A stretch of 64,000 nt of DNA from positions 2,598,501 through 2,662,500 of the forward strand of contig NZ_CP121471.1 in NCBI RefSeq assembly GCF_033954835.1, given 5' to 3'. The notes below the pieces were generated by a model. That model had not been told where the DNA came from. It did not search any database and saw only the letters and a list, made by a program, of their open reading frames with translations. The position numbers and the translations under genes are program-made. Shown piece by piece: positions 43,480 through 55,171 of this stretch (positions are counted from its first letter, which is position 1; each line of letters begins with the position of its first letter). The stretch is from Thiorhodovibrio frisius. Lineage in GTDB: Bacteria > Pseudomonadota > Gammaproteobacteria > Chromatiales > Chromatiaceae.

Positions 43480-44013
43480 TCAGCGGGTGTTGCCAATCCA
43501 GCCCAGGGTTGGATCATAAGAGGGCAGGGCACGGGCGCCAAGCTCTTGGTCGATCATTAAAAGCCCCTGACCCTCGCCCTTGACGATGCGCAGGCGGTCG
43601 AGAACATCTTTGACGTTGGCCTCTTCCTCAACCTGCTCCTTGACGAACCAGTCGAGAAAAGCCCCAGCGGCATGGTCGCTGTGCTCCCGGCACAGGCTGA
43701 CCAGCTCGTTGATGCCTTTGGAGACTTCAAGTTCGTGCTGGTAGGTATCCTCCATCAGGGCTGTTGCGTTCGCCCAGTCCTGCGGTGGCTCGGCAATGGC
43801 GGACAAACGCGCGCGCCCGTCGCGGTCAGTTAGAAAGTCGAAAAAGCGTGACACATGGGTGAGTTCTTCCATCGCCTGCACCCGCATCCAGTGGCTGAAG
43901 CCGCGCAGGCCCTGATGATCGGCCCAGGCGGCCATCGACAGGTAGAGGTAGGACGAATAGATTTCCTTGTTGATGTGCTGATTGAATTTGTCTTCCAGGT
44001 CTTGGGTGATCAT
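43480..44013 (-). CDS. ftnA: Non-haem bacterial ferritin (FtnA type)
   Basis: The 177-residue four-helix protein oxidises Fe2+ and stores it as a mineral core in a 24-subunit shell. Ferroxidase ligands are visible: the Glu in NKEIYSSYLYLSM, the ExxH pair in AMEELTHVSRFFDFL, and the Glu in YQHELEVSKGINELV. The C-terminal helix contains QVEEEANVKDVLDRL. It lacks the Met haem ligand context of bacterioferritin, so FtnA fits better. Length and start (MITQDLEDKFN) are typical. The Fur-regulated porin 6 kb away is the only other iron gene in the window. Confidence 0.9.
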   Translation of the reverse strand: MITQDLEDKFNQHINKEIYSSYLYLSMAAWADHQGLRGFSHWMRVQAMEELTHVSRFFDFLTDRDGRARLSAIAEPPQDWANATALMEDTYQHELEVSKGINELVSLCREHSDHAAGAFLDWFVKEQVEEEANVKDVLDRLRIVKGEGQGLLMIDQELGARALPSYDPTLGWIGNTR

Positions 44014-44230
44014 GCGGCTGGTCTTCCGGTTGGTTGAGGGTGGGTGAGGTCAGGGAGCTGGCGCTCTGTGGCTTTGATGATCCGGCGTTGGGTCGCGCAA
44101 GGCACGAATAATCTGCGTTGCATGCGTATGGGTTTGGGCCAATACGGCGCTGATCCAAGGGGATGGTCCAAGGAGGATGGTCCAAACAATAGCGACGCCT
44201 GCTGTCAGGCGAACTCTGATGCTACGCGCT

Positions 44231-45292
44231 TTATTCCCAGCGAAACAGGTGCGCGGCTAGTCCCATGAGTGCCACCCCGATGCCAAGCAAGAGCCCGATC
44301 TGCGGCAGCACCTGGACCAATCCAGCGCCATCGATCATCACCGCTCGCGCCCCATCGACCAGATAGGTGAGTGGAATCAGGTGCGATATGGCCTGGGCCG
44401 CAGCACTTGTGCCCTCCATGGAAAACCAGACGCCGGACAGCAGTAGCATGGGCCAGGACAGCAGGTTCAGCAGACCATCAGCCAGTTCCTCGGTGCGCAG
44501 GCGCGCGGCCACTGTGAGCCCCAGGCTGATCATGCACAGGGCGCCAGCGGCATAGAGCGCAATCAGCGCCAGGTAGGAGCCGCGCATGGGTGGGTCGAGC
44601 AGTAGATAAGCGCCGGCATAGACCAGGGTGCTGGCTCCGAGTACCACAATCAGGCGCGAGAGAACCTGGGCGATCAGGAACTCCATCGGTCGCAGCGGTG
44701 TGGCCTTAAGCCGCCGCAGTACGCCGTTTTTGCGATAGCGCACCACCACCCAGCCAACACCCCAGAGGCTTGAGAACATCACATTCATCGCCAGCACGCC
44801 GGGCAGCGCCCAGTCGGCGTAGCTGAGCGCCAGGCCGTCGGCCAGTTGGCGCTGGGGCAGGGCGGTGATGGGGCTGTTTGGGTTTGCAGTTGGAAGACTG
44901 GTTGTCTGGTATTGCGCCAGCAGTAGCTCTTCGAGAATTGGCGCCTGGGTGGCCTGGGGATTCAGCCAGTAACGGGGTGGGGGCTGGGCGTCGAGCAGCA
45001 GATCGAGCTGATGGCGTTCGACTTTTTGAATAGCGGCATCAATGGCCGCGCGCTCATCCAGAACCGCAATGACATTGATTTGCGGCTTCGCCAGGAAGCT
45101 GGCCAGCGGACTGTCAGGCGCAGGTGCGCCGATGACGCCAACCTTAAACAGTGGTTGTTGCTGACCGTCGAAAATAAAGGCGAAGGCCAGAATCATCATG
45201 ACCGGCATGATGAGGTTCCAGATCAGGCCGGCGGAGTCGCGATAGAACTCGCGATTGCGCGCAATGAAAATAGCGTAAATACGTGCCCACAT
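44231..45292 (-). CDS. ABC-2 type exporter permease
   Basis: The 353-residue protein has one N-terminal helix (GLIWNLIMPVMMILAFAFIF), a periplasmic domain of about 150 residues and five C-terminal helices, the arrangement of YhhJ/YbhR-like ABC-2 permeases. The motif VVRYRKNGVLRRLKATPLRPMEFLIAQVLSR before the membrane core is characteristic. The ATPase gene ends 10 bp upstream, so the two are one transporter. Substrate unknown; relatives export drugs, polysaccharides or lantibiotics. Confidence 0.85.
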   Translation of the reverse strand: MWARIYAIFIARNREFYRDSAGLIWNLIMPVMMILAFAFIFDGQQQPLFKVGVIGAPAPDSPLASFLAKPQINVIAVLDERAAIDAAIQKVERHQLDLLLDAQPPPRYWLNPQATQAPILEELLLAQYQTTSLPTANPNSPITALPQRQLADGLALSYADWALPGVLAMNVMFSSLWGVGWVVVRYRKNGVLRRLKATPLRPMEFLIAQVLSRLIVVLGASTLVYAGAYLLLDPPMRGSYLALIALYAAGALCMISLGLTVAARLRTEELADGLLNLLSWPMLLLSGVWFSMEGTSAAAQAISHLIPLTYLVDGARAVMIDGAGLVQVLPQIGLLLGIGVALMGLAAHLFRWE

Positions 45293-45302
45293 GGCGGTGG
45301 CC

Positions 45303-46223
45303 TCAGTTGCGCAGGCGATGGCCGGTGAGTTTGAGGAACAAGTCTTCGAGATTGGGGGTCTCGACCCGCAGCGCGGTCAGTTCCGCTCCGATGCGCTCAA
45401 GTTCATCGAGCATGGGCGGCACCTCGACGGTGGGGATTTCAATCTCGCCATTGCGCACCAGTGCAGCGGCCGGCAAGGCTGTAGCAACAGGCCAGGCACT
45501 CTCGGGCAGGCGAATCATGGCGCGCGGGAAGTGCTCGCGCACCAGAGTTTGGGGCACACCCTCGGCGATAATGCGGCCCTGATCAACAATGGCGATGTAG
45601 TCGCACAGGCGCTCGGCCTCTTCCATGTAATGGGTGGTGAGCACAATGGTCTTGCCGCGCCGGCGCACGGTCTCGATCAGTCCCCAGAAATTACGCCGCG
45701 ATTGCGGGTCGAGCCCAGTGGTGGGCTCATCGAGAAACACCAGATCCGGATCATTGACCAACGCGATGGCGAGCAGTAGCCGCTGGCGCTGACCGCCCGA
45801 GAGCTTGCGGGTGTCGCGTTTGAGAATATCGGCAAGGTGGCAGAGTTCGATCAACTCATCGCGGTCGGCGCGGCGCCCGTAAAGGCTTGCGAACATGGTC
45901 AGCGACTCGCTGACGGTTTGGAATTCTTGCAGCGCCGTGGCCTGGAATTGAATCCCAGTGCGCTCGCGATAGGAGGGATCGAGCGGGCGACCGTCGAACA
46001 AAATGGCGCCGCTGGTTGGCGACAGAATGCCCTCGAGCATTTCAAGTGTGGTGGTCTTGCCGGCACCGTTGGGGCCAAGCAGTCCGAAGCACTGGCCACG
46101 GCGGACGCGGAATGACAGACCATCAACGGCACGCACGCCGGGATAATCCTTGACCAGATCGCGTGCTTCGAGCAGACAGTCGCCGGGCATTTTGGGGGAG
46201 GACAGGCGCATCCCTGCGCCCAT
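45303..46223 (-). CDS. ABC-2 type exporter ATPase
   Basis: The 306-residue ATPase has Walker A (GPNGAGKTTT), the Q-loop region, signature LSGGQRQR, Walker B (LVFLDEPTTGLD), and the His in LTTHYMEEAERL, all typical of CcmA/DrrA-like exporters. The C-terminal 80 residues form the accessory domain common in these proteins. Two in-frame starts are possible (46223, or ATG 46211), with no strong ribosome-binding site to decide. It is followed by the permease, and preceded after 22 bp by the DUF2892 gene. Confidence 0.88.
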   Translation of the reverse strand: MGAGMRLSSPKMPGDCLLEARDLVKDYPGVRAVDGLSFRVRRGQCFGLLGPNGAGKTTTLEMLEGILSPTSGAILFDGRPLDPSYRERTGIQFQATALQEFQTVSESLTMFASLYGRRADRDELIELCHLADILKRDTRKLSGGQRQRLLLAIALVNDPDLVFLDEPTTGLDPQSRRNFWGLIETVRRRGKTIVLTTHYMEEAERLCDYIAIVDQGRIIAEGVPQTLVREHFPRAMIRLPESAWPVATALPAAALVRNGEIEIPTVEVPPMLDELERIGAELTALRVETPNLEDLFLKLTGHRLRN

Positions 46224-46245
46224 GGTGCGTCTTGGTGTCAGACGC

Positions 46246-46476
46246 TTATTTCTTCTCGGTCTTGCCTTCGTCTTTGCCTTCGCCTTCTTTCATGGTGTTG
46301 ATGTTGAGCGGTACATAGGCCAGGCAGGTGCGCATATACGCGGTTCCCATCAGCAGGGCGCCACACAGGGTGAACAGGCCAAGTTCTCTATTGAGCAGGT
46401 CGGCGACAATCAATGCGCCGCCGAGAATGAAGCGAATGTTGCGGTCTAGCTCACCAACGTTTTGTGTGAAATTCAT
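46246..46476 (-). CDS. Small DUF2892-type inner-membrane protein
   Basis: The 76-residue protein opens MNFTQNVGELDRNIRFILGG, the characteristic start of DUF2892 proteins. Two hydrophobic segments follow (GALIVADLLNREL, LFTLCGALLMGTAYM), then CLAYVPLNINT and a highly charged Lys/Glu tail. Related domains form the membrane part of YgaP-like rhodaneses, but no rhodanese domain is here. It precedes the ABC-2 genes on the same strand and may be in the same transcript. Function unknown. Confidence 0.8.
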   Translation of the reverse strand: MNFTQNVGELDRNIRFILGGALIVADLLNRELGLFTLCGALLMGTAYMRTCLAYVPLNINTMKEGEGKDEGKTEKK

Positions 46477-46852
46477 AGGTCTCTCCTGAAGTTCAGTCGT
46501 TTAGGGGTTGCGCAGGGAAGTGATGAGAGCGACGAGCTGCCAAGAACCGGGTCGGTCGCACAAACTTGGAAACTAGATTTGGCACCGGAAATTAGGCATT
46601 GGGCCCGATAATCTCTGTGTCGGCTTGGTCGTCGCGATGGTCATGCCGTTGAGGTTCAAGCTGACCGGAATTGGTCAAAAGGTTAAATGTCTTGCGCGCT
46701 AATCGCAAGCAGTCTCAACTGACCAATACCATGACAGTATACTGTGCCACAAGTGCTGCTGTCCTTGCGTTCCGACAATCGGCCGCTCTCGCTGTATGGA
46801 CGCGCCGCACGGCGGCGCCCCGATTTCTTCATGAACCACCGAACCCTAAATT
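46477..46852. other. 376-bp divergent intergenic region with a palindrome
   Basis: No credible gene is present between the DUF2892 gene and the protease. The most notable item is the perfect palindrome ACAGTATACTGT (46734-46745), about 107 bp upstream of the protease start. It includes TATACT (46738-46743), a possible -10 box, though no good -35 box sits 17 bp upstream. The halves are in the opposite order from a LexA box, so I do not call one. Confidence 0.35.
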
Positions 46853-47980
46853 ATGCATGGTTTTTCTCTTTCGCGTTGGCTATTTTGGGCGGCTATCGCT
46901 TTTTTGCTCTTTCTGGCTGGTCGGCCCTGGTTTGAGCATTGGTTGATCGGCTTTGACGCCGAGCCCCGTGTGGTGACCGCGCGCGGCGACCTGGCCGCCG
47001 ATGAGCTGGCCACCATCGAGATCTTCGAGCGTGTGAGCCAGTCGGTGGTCTATATCTCAACCATCTCCGAAGTCGCACTGCCTTGGACGCGTAATCTCGC
47101 CGAGGTGCGTCGCGGCACCGGCTCGGGCTTCATTTGGGATGAGCTGGGCCATGTGGTAACCAATTACCACGTCGTTGCTGGTGCCTCGCGCGCCCAGGTG
47201 CGTCTTGCGGATCAGCGCACCTATGCGGCCAACCTCATTGGTGCGAGCCAGGAGCATGACCTTGCCGTGCTGCGGATCGCCGTGCCCATGGCTGGCCCCA
47301 GTCCGGTGATGATCGGCACCAGCGAGGATCTGCGCGTTGGCCAGAAAGTCTTCGCCATCGGCAACCCCTTTGGGCTCGACTACAGCCTGACCACAGGCGT
47401 GGTCTCGGCGCTTGATCGCACCATTGTCTCCGAGGATGGCACCGAAATTCGCCGTCTGATTCAGACCGACGCGGCCATCAATCCCGGCAATTCCGGCGGG
47501 CCGCTGATCGACAGCGCCGGGCGTCTGATTGGCGTGAACACCGCCATTTTCAGCCCGACCGGAGGGTTCTCCGGTATCGGCTTTTCGGTGCCGGTGAATA
47601 CCGTCAATCGGGTGGTGCCACAGTTGATTGCCTACGGGCGCTACATTCGCCCGCGCCTTGGCATTTTTGCCGACGATGACGCCAGCCGCGCGGTGTTGAA
47701 GGAGTTGGGTCTGAGCGGGGTGCTGGTGCTGCGCGTCGAGTCTGGCTCTCCGGCAGACCGCGCCGGGCTGCGCGCCACCCGCCTGACGGCGGGTGGAGGG
47801 GTTGTTCCCGGCGACATCATCCAGTCTGTGAATGGGCGAAAACTCGCCAACATGGCCGACTTGATCGAGATTCTGGAGGATTTTCAGATTGGCGATCAGG
47901 TCAGTCTCGGCCTCTGGCGCGGTGGCCAGACACTGGAACTGCCAGTCAGTCTGGGCGGAGAGTTGCCACGTTTGGACTAA
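46853..47980 (+). CDS. degS: DegS/HtrA-family membrane-anchored serine protease
   Basis: The 375-residue protein has one N-terminal transmembrane anchor (LSRWLFWAAIAFLLFLAG), a trypsin-like domain with the triad His (VTNYHVV), Asp (EHDLAVL) and Ser (NPGNSGGPLI), and a single PDZ domain (GVLVLRVESGSPADRAGL ... GDIIQSVNGRKLANMADL). One PDZ plus a membrane anchor fits DegS rather than DegP. DegS proteases sense misfolded outer-membrane proteins and start RseA cleavage to release sigma-E; that role is inferred. The start has no strong ribosome-binding site. Confidence 0.88.
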   Translation: MHGFSLSRWLFWAAIAFLLFLAGRPWFEHWLIGFDAEPRVVTARGDLAADELATIEIFERVSQSVVYISTISEVALPWTRNLAEVRRGTGSGFIWDELGHVVTNYHVVAGASRAQVRLADQRTYAANLIGASQEHDLAVLRIAVPMAGPSPVMIGTSEDLRVGQKVFAIGNPFGLDYSLTTGVVSALDRTIVSEDGTEIRRLIQTDAAINPGNSGGPLIDSAGRLIGVNTAIFSPTGGFSGIGFSVPVNTVNRVVPQLIAYGRYIRPRLGIFADDDASRAVLKELGLSGVLVLRVESGSPADRAGLRATRLTAGGGVVPGDIIQSVNGRKLANMADLIEILEDFQIGDQVSLGLWRGGQTLELPVSLGGELPRLD

Positions 47981-47990
47981 TGGCGCAGGC

Positions 47991-48254
47991 TCAATTAAGT
48001 CCGCACATGCCGCTTGGGCAGCAGCCGCCGGTGCCGCAGGCGGGTGCGGGTGCCATCCCGCTGCCCAGGCTGTTGCTGGAAATCAGGTTGCCGCCATTGG
48101 CCATGCGATAGACGGGCGTATTCTCCGGCGTGTCGCCACAGGGAATCTGGGCTTGAGCACAAAGCTCACCCCAGGTAGCCAGTGACTCGCTCATGCGGTG
48201 GCTAACCTCCACGACCTGGCCATTGGCATCGCAGCGATAGTCGTAAGTGGGCAT
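47991..48254 (-). CDS. FmdB-like zinc-ribbon protein with an incomplete metal site
   Basis: The 87-residue product begins MPTYDYRCDANGQVVEV, close to the FmdB/CxxC_CxxC_SSSS family start MPxYxYRCxxCG. Here the second cysteine of the first knuckle is replaced (CDAN). A later Cys pair (LCAQAQIPC) and a cysteine-rich end (ACGTGGCCPSGMCGLN) remain. It may therefore bind metal differently or not at all. ATG 48254 is chosen because this motif must be N-terminal. It converges with the degS gene, 10 bp apart. FmdB proteins are proposed regulators; its role is unknown. Confidence 0.75.
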   Translation of the reverse strand: MPTYDYRCDANGQVVEVSHRMSESLATWGELCAQAQIPCGDTPENTPVYRMANGGNLISSNSLGSGMAPAPACGTGGCCPSGMCGLN

Positions 48255-48398
48255 GGTTGTACCTCGTTCGCGTAGAAAAGATTGAATATCAGGGTTTTCT
48301 AATGTACCCAATTATAGCGAAAAACCGCTCTGGGCAAAGACCTTGTCCGCCGACTCGGGAAGACCCTGGCAGTGGCACCCTATCGATTTCGTCCGTGC

Positions 48399-48779
48399 TC
48401 AGGCTGTTTGACCCGGACAGCCAGGCAGATGCTCGGCAAGCCAGTCGCGGACCTGGGGCGAAGAACGCGAACCGCTGAAGCGACCCTGCTCCTCGCCAGC
48501 GCAGAACAGTATCACCGTCGGAAAGCCACGCACGCGAAAGCGCCCGGCAAGTTTCATGTTCTCGCCCTCATCCACTTCGACTTGGGCGAGGCGCAGGCGC
48601 CCGTCGTACTCATCAATCAAACGGAACAGATGGGGTGCGAGTGCGTGACAGGGACTGCACCAGTCGGCCCAGAAATCCACCAACACCGGGATGCGATGCG
48701 AAGCGTCCAGCACGGAGGAATCGAAGCCCTCAAGTCCGGTGCTAAACGCGTGGGAGCTGTCATAAAGCGGCGAAGACAT
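48399..48779 (-). CDS. Thioredoxin-fold protein with WCSPC active site
   Basis: The 126-residue product is a single thioredoxin domain: the strand VLVDFWADWCSPCHALAPHL with the redox CxxC, a central VDEGENMKLAGRF region and the cis-proline loop VRGFPTVILF. CSPC differs from the usual CGPC, which may shift its redox potential. No signal peptide is visible, so it is cytoplasmic. An N-terminal extension of about 20 residues resembles that of YbbN/CnoX-like thioredoxins, which are much longer. The specific partner is unknown. Confidence 0.85.
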   Translation of the reverse strand: MSSPLYDSSHAFSTGLEGFDSSVLDASHRIPVLVDFWADWCSPCHALAPHLFRLIDEYDGRLRLAQVEVDEGENMKLAGRFRVRGFPTVILFCAGEEQGRFSGSRSSPQVRDWLAEHLPGCPGQTA

Positions 48780-48899
48780 AGTAAAGTGAATCCTTAAAAT
48801 ATTCCTGTAATAGATTAATACAAAATGCTAATTACCGCATTTATTGAGCGCTTGCGTCAGGTCAATCTGCCGCCAAGCGGATACGCTCGTGGGCGTTCG

Positions 48900-48908
48900 T
48901 GCTATGAT
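48900..48908 (+). promoter_or_regulatory. Probable extended -10 promoter of gyrA
   Basis: TGC-TATGAT fits the extended -10 consensus (TGn before the hexamer) and lies about 115 bp upstream of the gyrA start. No good -35 box is present 17 bp upstream, as is common for extended -10 promoters. The same string occurs upstream of the small gene at 58665. Confidence 0.4.
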
Positions 48909-49022
48909 TGCGAGTTTAGCGAACTTGCCGACTTCCCGCCTGCGGGCTCCCGCATCTTGACGGCAAATTCTTAATCATCACCCCAACCCCATATCCAGCG
49001 AACTCGCTGACAAGCCACGCCC

Positions 49023-51695
<2,673 letters not shown>

Positions 51696-51761
51696 GCGTC
51701 AATGTGCTGATTCCCCAACCCGAGCCGGCTTCGCTGTCGATTAACCATTGGAGAAGACTGA

Positions 51762-52844
51762 ATGACCCGACCCTATAACTTTAGCGCCGGCCCGGCGATG
51801 CTACCTGAACCCGTGCTGCAGCGCGCGCGCGAGGAAATGCTCGACTGGCACGGCAGTGGCATGTGTCCAGCCGAGATGAGCCATCGCGGTAAGGAGTTCA
51901 TGTCCATCGCCGAACGTGCCGAGACGGATCTGCGCGAACTGCTCGGCATTTCAGATGATTACCGGGTGCTTTTCCTGCAGGGCGGGGCATCGAGTCAGTT
52001 CGCTATGGTGCCGATGAATCTGCTGCGCGGACATACCAGCGCGGATTACATCAATACCGGCAGCTGGTCGAAAAAGGCCATTGCCGAGGCGCGGCGCTTT
52101 TGTACGCCATCCATCGCGGCCAGCACCGAAGATGATCGCTTCAGCCGCGCGCCGGTGCAGGATGAACTCAAGCTCTCGTCCGACGCGGCCTACGTGCATT
52201 ACACGCCGAACGAGACCATCGAAGGGGTCGAATTCCCGGACATTCCCGACACCGGCGATGTACCTTTGGTCGCCGATATGTCCTCTACGCTCCTGTCTCG
52301 ACCGCTGGATGTCTCGCGCTTCGGGCTCATCTATGCCGGGGCGCAGAAGAACATCGGTCCGGCCGGGCTGACCATTGTCATTTTGCGCGCGGATCTGATC
52401 GGCGAAACCCTGCCGGGGACGCCGGCCATGTTTGATTATGGCATCCATGCCAAGAATGACTCCATGTACAACACCCCGCCAACCTACGCCTGGTATCTGG
52501 CCGGCCTGGTGTTTGCCTGGTTGAAGGAACTCGGCGGATTGGAAGCCATGGCCGAGATCAACCGACGCAAGGCAGCCAAGCTGTATGCTGCGATTGATGA
52601 TTCAAAGTTCTACGCCAATCCGGTCGAACTGCGTGCGCGCTCCTGGATGAATGTGCCTTTTACCCTGGCTGACCCGAATCTGGACGGAGACTTTCTCGCC
52701 GGTGCCAAAGATGCCGGGCTGCTGACACTCAAGGGCCATCGCTCGGTCGGCGGTATGCGCGCCAGCATCTACAATGCCATGCCGGAGGCGGGCGTTGAGG
52801 CGCTGGTTGATTTCATGCGCGAGTTTGAGCGCACTCGAGGCTAG
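51762..52844 (+). CDS. serC: Phosphoserine aminotransferase
   Basis: This PLP enzyme makes 3-phosphoserine from 3-phosphohydroxypyruvate and glutamate, the second step of serine synthesis, and can act in pyridoxal phosphate synthesis. The 360 residues begin RPYNFSAGPAMLP. PLP attaches at Lys196 (YAGAQKNIGPAGLT), and the motif SHRGKEF is present. The second motif usually reads V/M-x-E-x-SHR; here it is CPAEMSHRGKE. GGAGAA precedes the start at eight bases. serA, the preceding step, follows 18 bp downstream. Confidence 0.96.
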   Translation: MTRPYNFSAGPAMLPEPVLQRAREEMLDWHGSGMCPAEMSHRGKEFMSIAERAETDLRELLGISDDYRVLFLQGGASSQFAMVPMNLLRGHTSADYINTGSWSKKAIAEARRFCTPSIAASTEDDRFSRAPVQDELKLSSDAAYVHYTPNETIEGVEFPDIPDTGDVPLVADMSSTLLSRPLDVSRFGLIYAGAQKNIGPAGLTIVILRADLIGETLPGTPAMFDYGIHAKNDSMYNTPPTYAWYLAGLVFAWLKELGGLEAMAEINRRKAAKLYAAIDDSKFYANPVELRARSWMNVPFTLADPNLDGDFLAGAKDAGLLTLKGHRSVGGMRASIYNAMPEAGVEALVDFMREFERTRG

Positions 52845-52862
52845 CGGGGGCAGGGGACCAAC

Positions 52863-54029
52863 ATGTTCAAGATTCTGACGCTGAATAACATCTCTCTGGC
52901 CGGCCTGGAACGCCTGCCGCGTGATCACTTCGAGATTGCCTCGGAAATCGCCCATCCCGACGGTATTCTGGTGCGCTCAGCCAAGATGCACGACATGGAC
53001 ATCCCCGACAGTGTCCAGGCTATTGGTCGTGCCGGTGCCGGGGTCAATAACATCCCGCTTGAAAAGATGAGCGAGCGCGGTGTGGCGGTGTTCAATGCCC
53101 CTGGCGCCAATGCCAATGCGGTTAAGGAGCTGGTGCTTGCCGGCATGCTGATCGCGGCGCGCAATCTTGCCCAAGGCTGGTCATTCGCGCGCGGCCTTTC
53201 GGGCGAGGATGCTGCCATCAGCAAGGCGGTCGAAGCGGGCAAGAAAGATTTTGTCGGCTTTGAACTGCCCGGGCGCACCCTGGGGGTCATCGGCCTCGGT
53301 GCCATCGGCGTACTGGTAGCCAATGCCGCGCGTGCGCTGGGTATGAAGGTGATCGGTTATGATCCCAGCATCACGGTACGCAGTGCCTGGAAGCTGGAAT
53401 CCGACGTGCAGGCGGCGGTGTCCATCGACGATCTGGTGTCGCGCTCGGACTTTATCAGCTTTCATGTGCCTCTCACCGAGCACACCCGCCACATGATCAA
53501 TGCCGAGCGTATCGCCGCCATGCCCGATGGAGCTGTACTGCTGAATTTCTCCCGTGATGGCATCATCGACGACCAGGCTGCTGTGGCTGCGCTAAACAGC
53601 GGCAAGCTCTATGCGTATGTTTGCGATTTCCCCAGCAATCTGCTGAAGGATCATCCGCGCGTGGTGACCCTGCCGCATCTCGGCGCATCCACCCGCGAGG
53701 CCGAGGAAAACTGTGCGGTCATGGTGGCCGATCAGTTGCGCGCCTATCTGGCGGATGGCAATGTGCGCAATTCGGTGAACTTCCCCGAGATCGATCTTCC
53801 CCGCAACGGTGGCTACCGCGTTTCAGTGGTGAACAGCAATGTGCCCAACATGGTGGGGCAGATTTCCACACTGTTAGCCGAGTCTGGTTTGAATATCATC
53901 GATATGCTCAATCGCTCGCGCGGGGATCTGGCGGTGACCTTGATCGACATCGATCAGGCATGCCAGGATGCGACGCTTGATCAAATCCGTGGAATTAAGG
54001 GCGTGCTGCGGGTGCGGGCCTTGGGTTAA
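52863..54029 (+). CDS. serA: D-3-phosphoglycerate dehydrogenase with C-terminal ACT domain
   Basis: This enzyme oxidises 3-phosphoglycerate to 3-phosphohydroxypyruvate using NAD+, the first step of serine synthesis. The 388 residues contain the Rossmann motif GVIGLGAIGVLVANAARALG, the second signature SDFISFHVPLTEHTRHMI, and catalytic Arg/Glu/His around LLNFSRDGIIDD and LPHLGAST. An ACT domain (about residues 318-388, YRVSVVNSNVPNMVGQI) suggests feedback control by serine. The start follows AGGGGA closely. The serC-serA pair is directly followed by pheA after 4 bp. Confidence 0.95.
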   Translation: MFKILTLNNISLAGLERLPRDHFEIASEIAHPDGILVRSAKMHDMDIPDSVQAIGRAGAGVNNIPLEKMSERGVAVFNAPGANANAVKELVLAGMLIAARNLAQGWSFARGLSGEDAAISKAVEAGKKDFVGFELPGRTLGVIGLGAIGVLVANAARALGMKVIGYDPSITVRSAWKLESDVQAAVSIDDLVSRSDFISFHVPLTEHTRHMINAERIAAMPDGAVLLNFSRDGIIDDQAAVAALNSGKLYAYVCDFPSNLLKDHPRVVTLPHLGASTREAEENCAVMVADQLRAYLADGNVRNSVNFPEIDLPRNGGYRVSVVNSNVPNMVGQISTLLAESGLNIIDMLNRSRGDLAVTLIDIDQACQDATLDQIRGIKGVLRVRALG

Positions 54030-54033
54030 GCCG

Positions 54034-55122
54034 ATGACTGATCCCACCGCTCGCCTGAAAGCGGTGCGCGAGCGCATCGACGCCACCGATGCCGAGATTC
54101 TGCGGCTGTTATCGGAGCGCGCGCGTTGTGCGCAGGAAGTTGCCGAGATTAAATCGGCCCAGGCACCCCAGACCCACTTTTATCGCCCTGAGCGAGAAGC
54201 CGAGATTCTGCGCCGCATCAAGGCGGAGAATCCAGGCCCGCTGCATGACGAGGAAGTCGCGCGCCTGTTTCGCGAGATCATGTCGGCCTGTCTGGCGCTC
54301 GAAAAACCTCTGTCAGTGGCCTATCTTGGCCCCGAGGGCACCTTCACCCAGGCCGCTGCGCTCAAGCACTTCGGCCATTCTGTGCACACGCTTCCGTTTG
54401 GCGCCATCGGCGACATTTTTCGCGAGGTCGAAGCGGGCTCCTGCCATTTTGGCGTCGTACCAGTGGAGAACTCCACCGAGGGCGTGGTTAGCCACACGCT
54501 TGACACCTTCATGCAGTCGCCCTTGCACATCGCTGGCGAGGTCACCCTGCGCATTCATCATCATCTAATGAGCTGCGCCACCAGCCTGGCCGGTGTGCAA
54601 CGGGTCTACTCCCATCAGCAATCGCTCGCCCAGTGCCGCGCCTGGCTTGATCGGCATTTGCCGCAGGCCGAGCGCATTCCGGTCGGTAGCAATGCCGAGG
54701 CCGCGCGGCTGGTAGCCAACACCGAGGGTGCTGGCGCCGTCGCTGGCGAGGCGGCGGCGGAACTCTATCAGCTTAATCTGCTGGCCAACCGCATTGAGGA
54801 CGACCCGCGCAACACCAGCCGCTTTCTGATCATTGGCCCCGAGGACGCGCCACCAAGCGGCAAGGACAAAACCAGCCTGCTGCTATCCTGTCGCAATGAG
54901 GCCGGCGGTCTCTATCGGCTATTGACTCCCATGGCTGAGCACGCCATCAGCATGACCCGGATCGAATCACGCCCCTCGCGTCAGGGCGTCTGGGATTATG
55001 TGTTTTTTGTCGATTTATGCGGTCATCGCGACGATGCGCAGGTGGCAGCTGCGCTCGAGAAGCTCAAAACCTCAGCCAATCTGTTCAAGATTCTCGGCTC
55101 CTATCCAGAAGCTGTGCTCTAA
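54034..55122 (+). CDS. pheA: Bifunctional chorismate mutase / prephenate dehydratase
   Basis: The 362-residue P-protein converts chorismate to prephenate and then to phenylpyruvate. The N-terminal mutase domain (RLKAVRERIDATDAEILRLLSERARCAQ) is an AroQ helical bundle. The dehydratase domain starts at VAYLGPEGTFTQAAALKHFG and has the catalytic-site region DDPRNTSRFLIIG. The C-terminal ACT domain contains the phenylalanine-binding ESRPSR motif, so feedback inhibition is expected. ATG 54034 lies 4 bp after serA; an upstream in-frame ATG inside serA is rejected. hisC follows after 49 bp. Confidence 0.96.
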   Translation: MTDPTARLKAVRERIDATDAEILRLLSERARCAQEVAEIKSAQAPQTHFYRPEREAEILRRIKAENPGPLHDEEVARLFREIMSACLALEKPLSVAYLGPEGTFTQAAALKHFGHSVHTLPFGAIGDIFREVEAGSCHFGVVPVENSTEGVVSHTLDTFMQSPLHIAGEVTLRIHHHLMSCATSLAGVQRVYSHQQSLAQCRAWLDRHLPQAERIPVGSNAEAARLVANTEGAGAVAGEAAAELYQLNLLANRIEDDPRNTSRFLIIGPEDAPPSGKDKTSLLLSCRNEAGGLYRLLTPMAEHAISMTRIESRPSRQGVWDYVFFVDLCGHRDDAQVAAALEKLKTSANLFKILGSYPEAVL

Positions 55123-55171
55123 GCCGCAGCCGCCGAGAATTACCGCGCCAAACCAGCAACGATATTCCACG

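Noticed and set aside
46734-46745. Possible LexA (SOS) box at ACAGTATACTGT
   Set aside because: A LexA box has CTGT first and ACAG second; here the halves are reversed and adjacent, so it is only a generic palindrome.
46744-46935. Alternative frame overlapping the degS start (MNHRTLNYAW...)
   Set aside because: It ends after a few hydrophobic residues, while the frame from 46853 continues into a complete protease.
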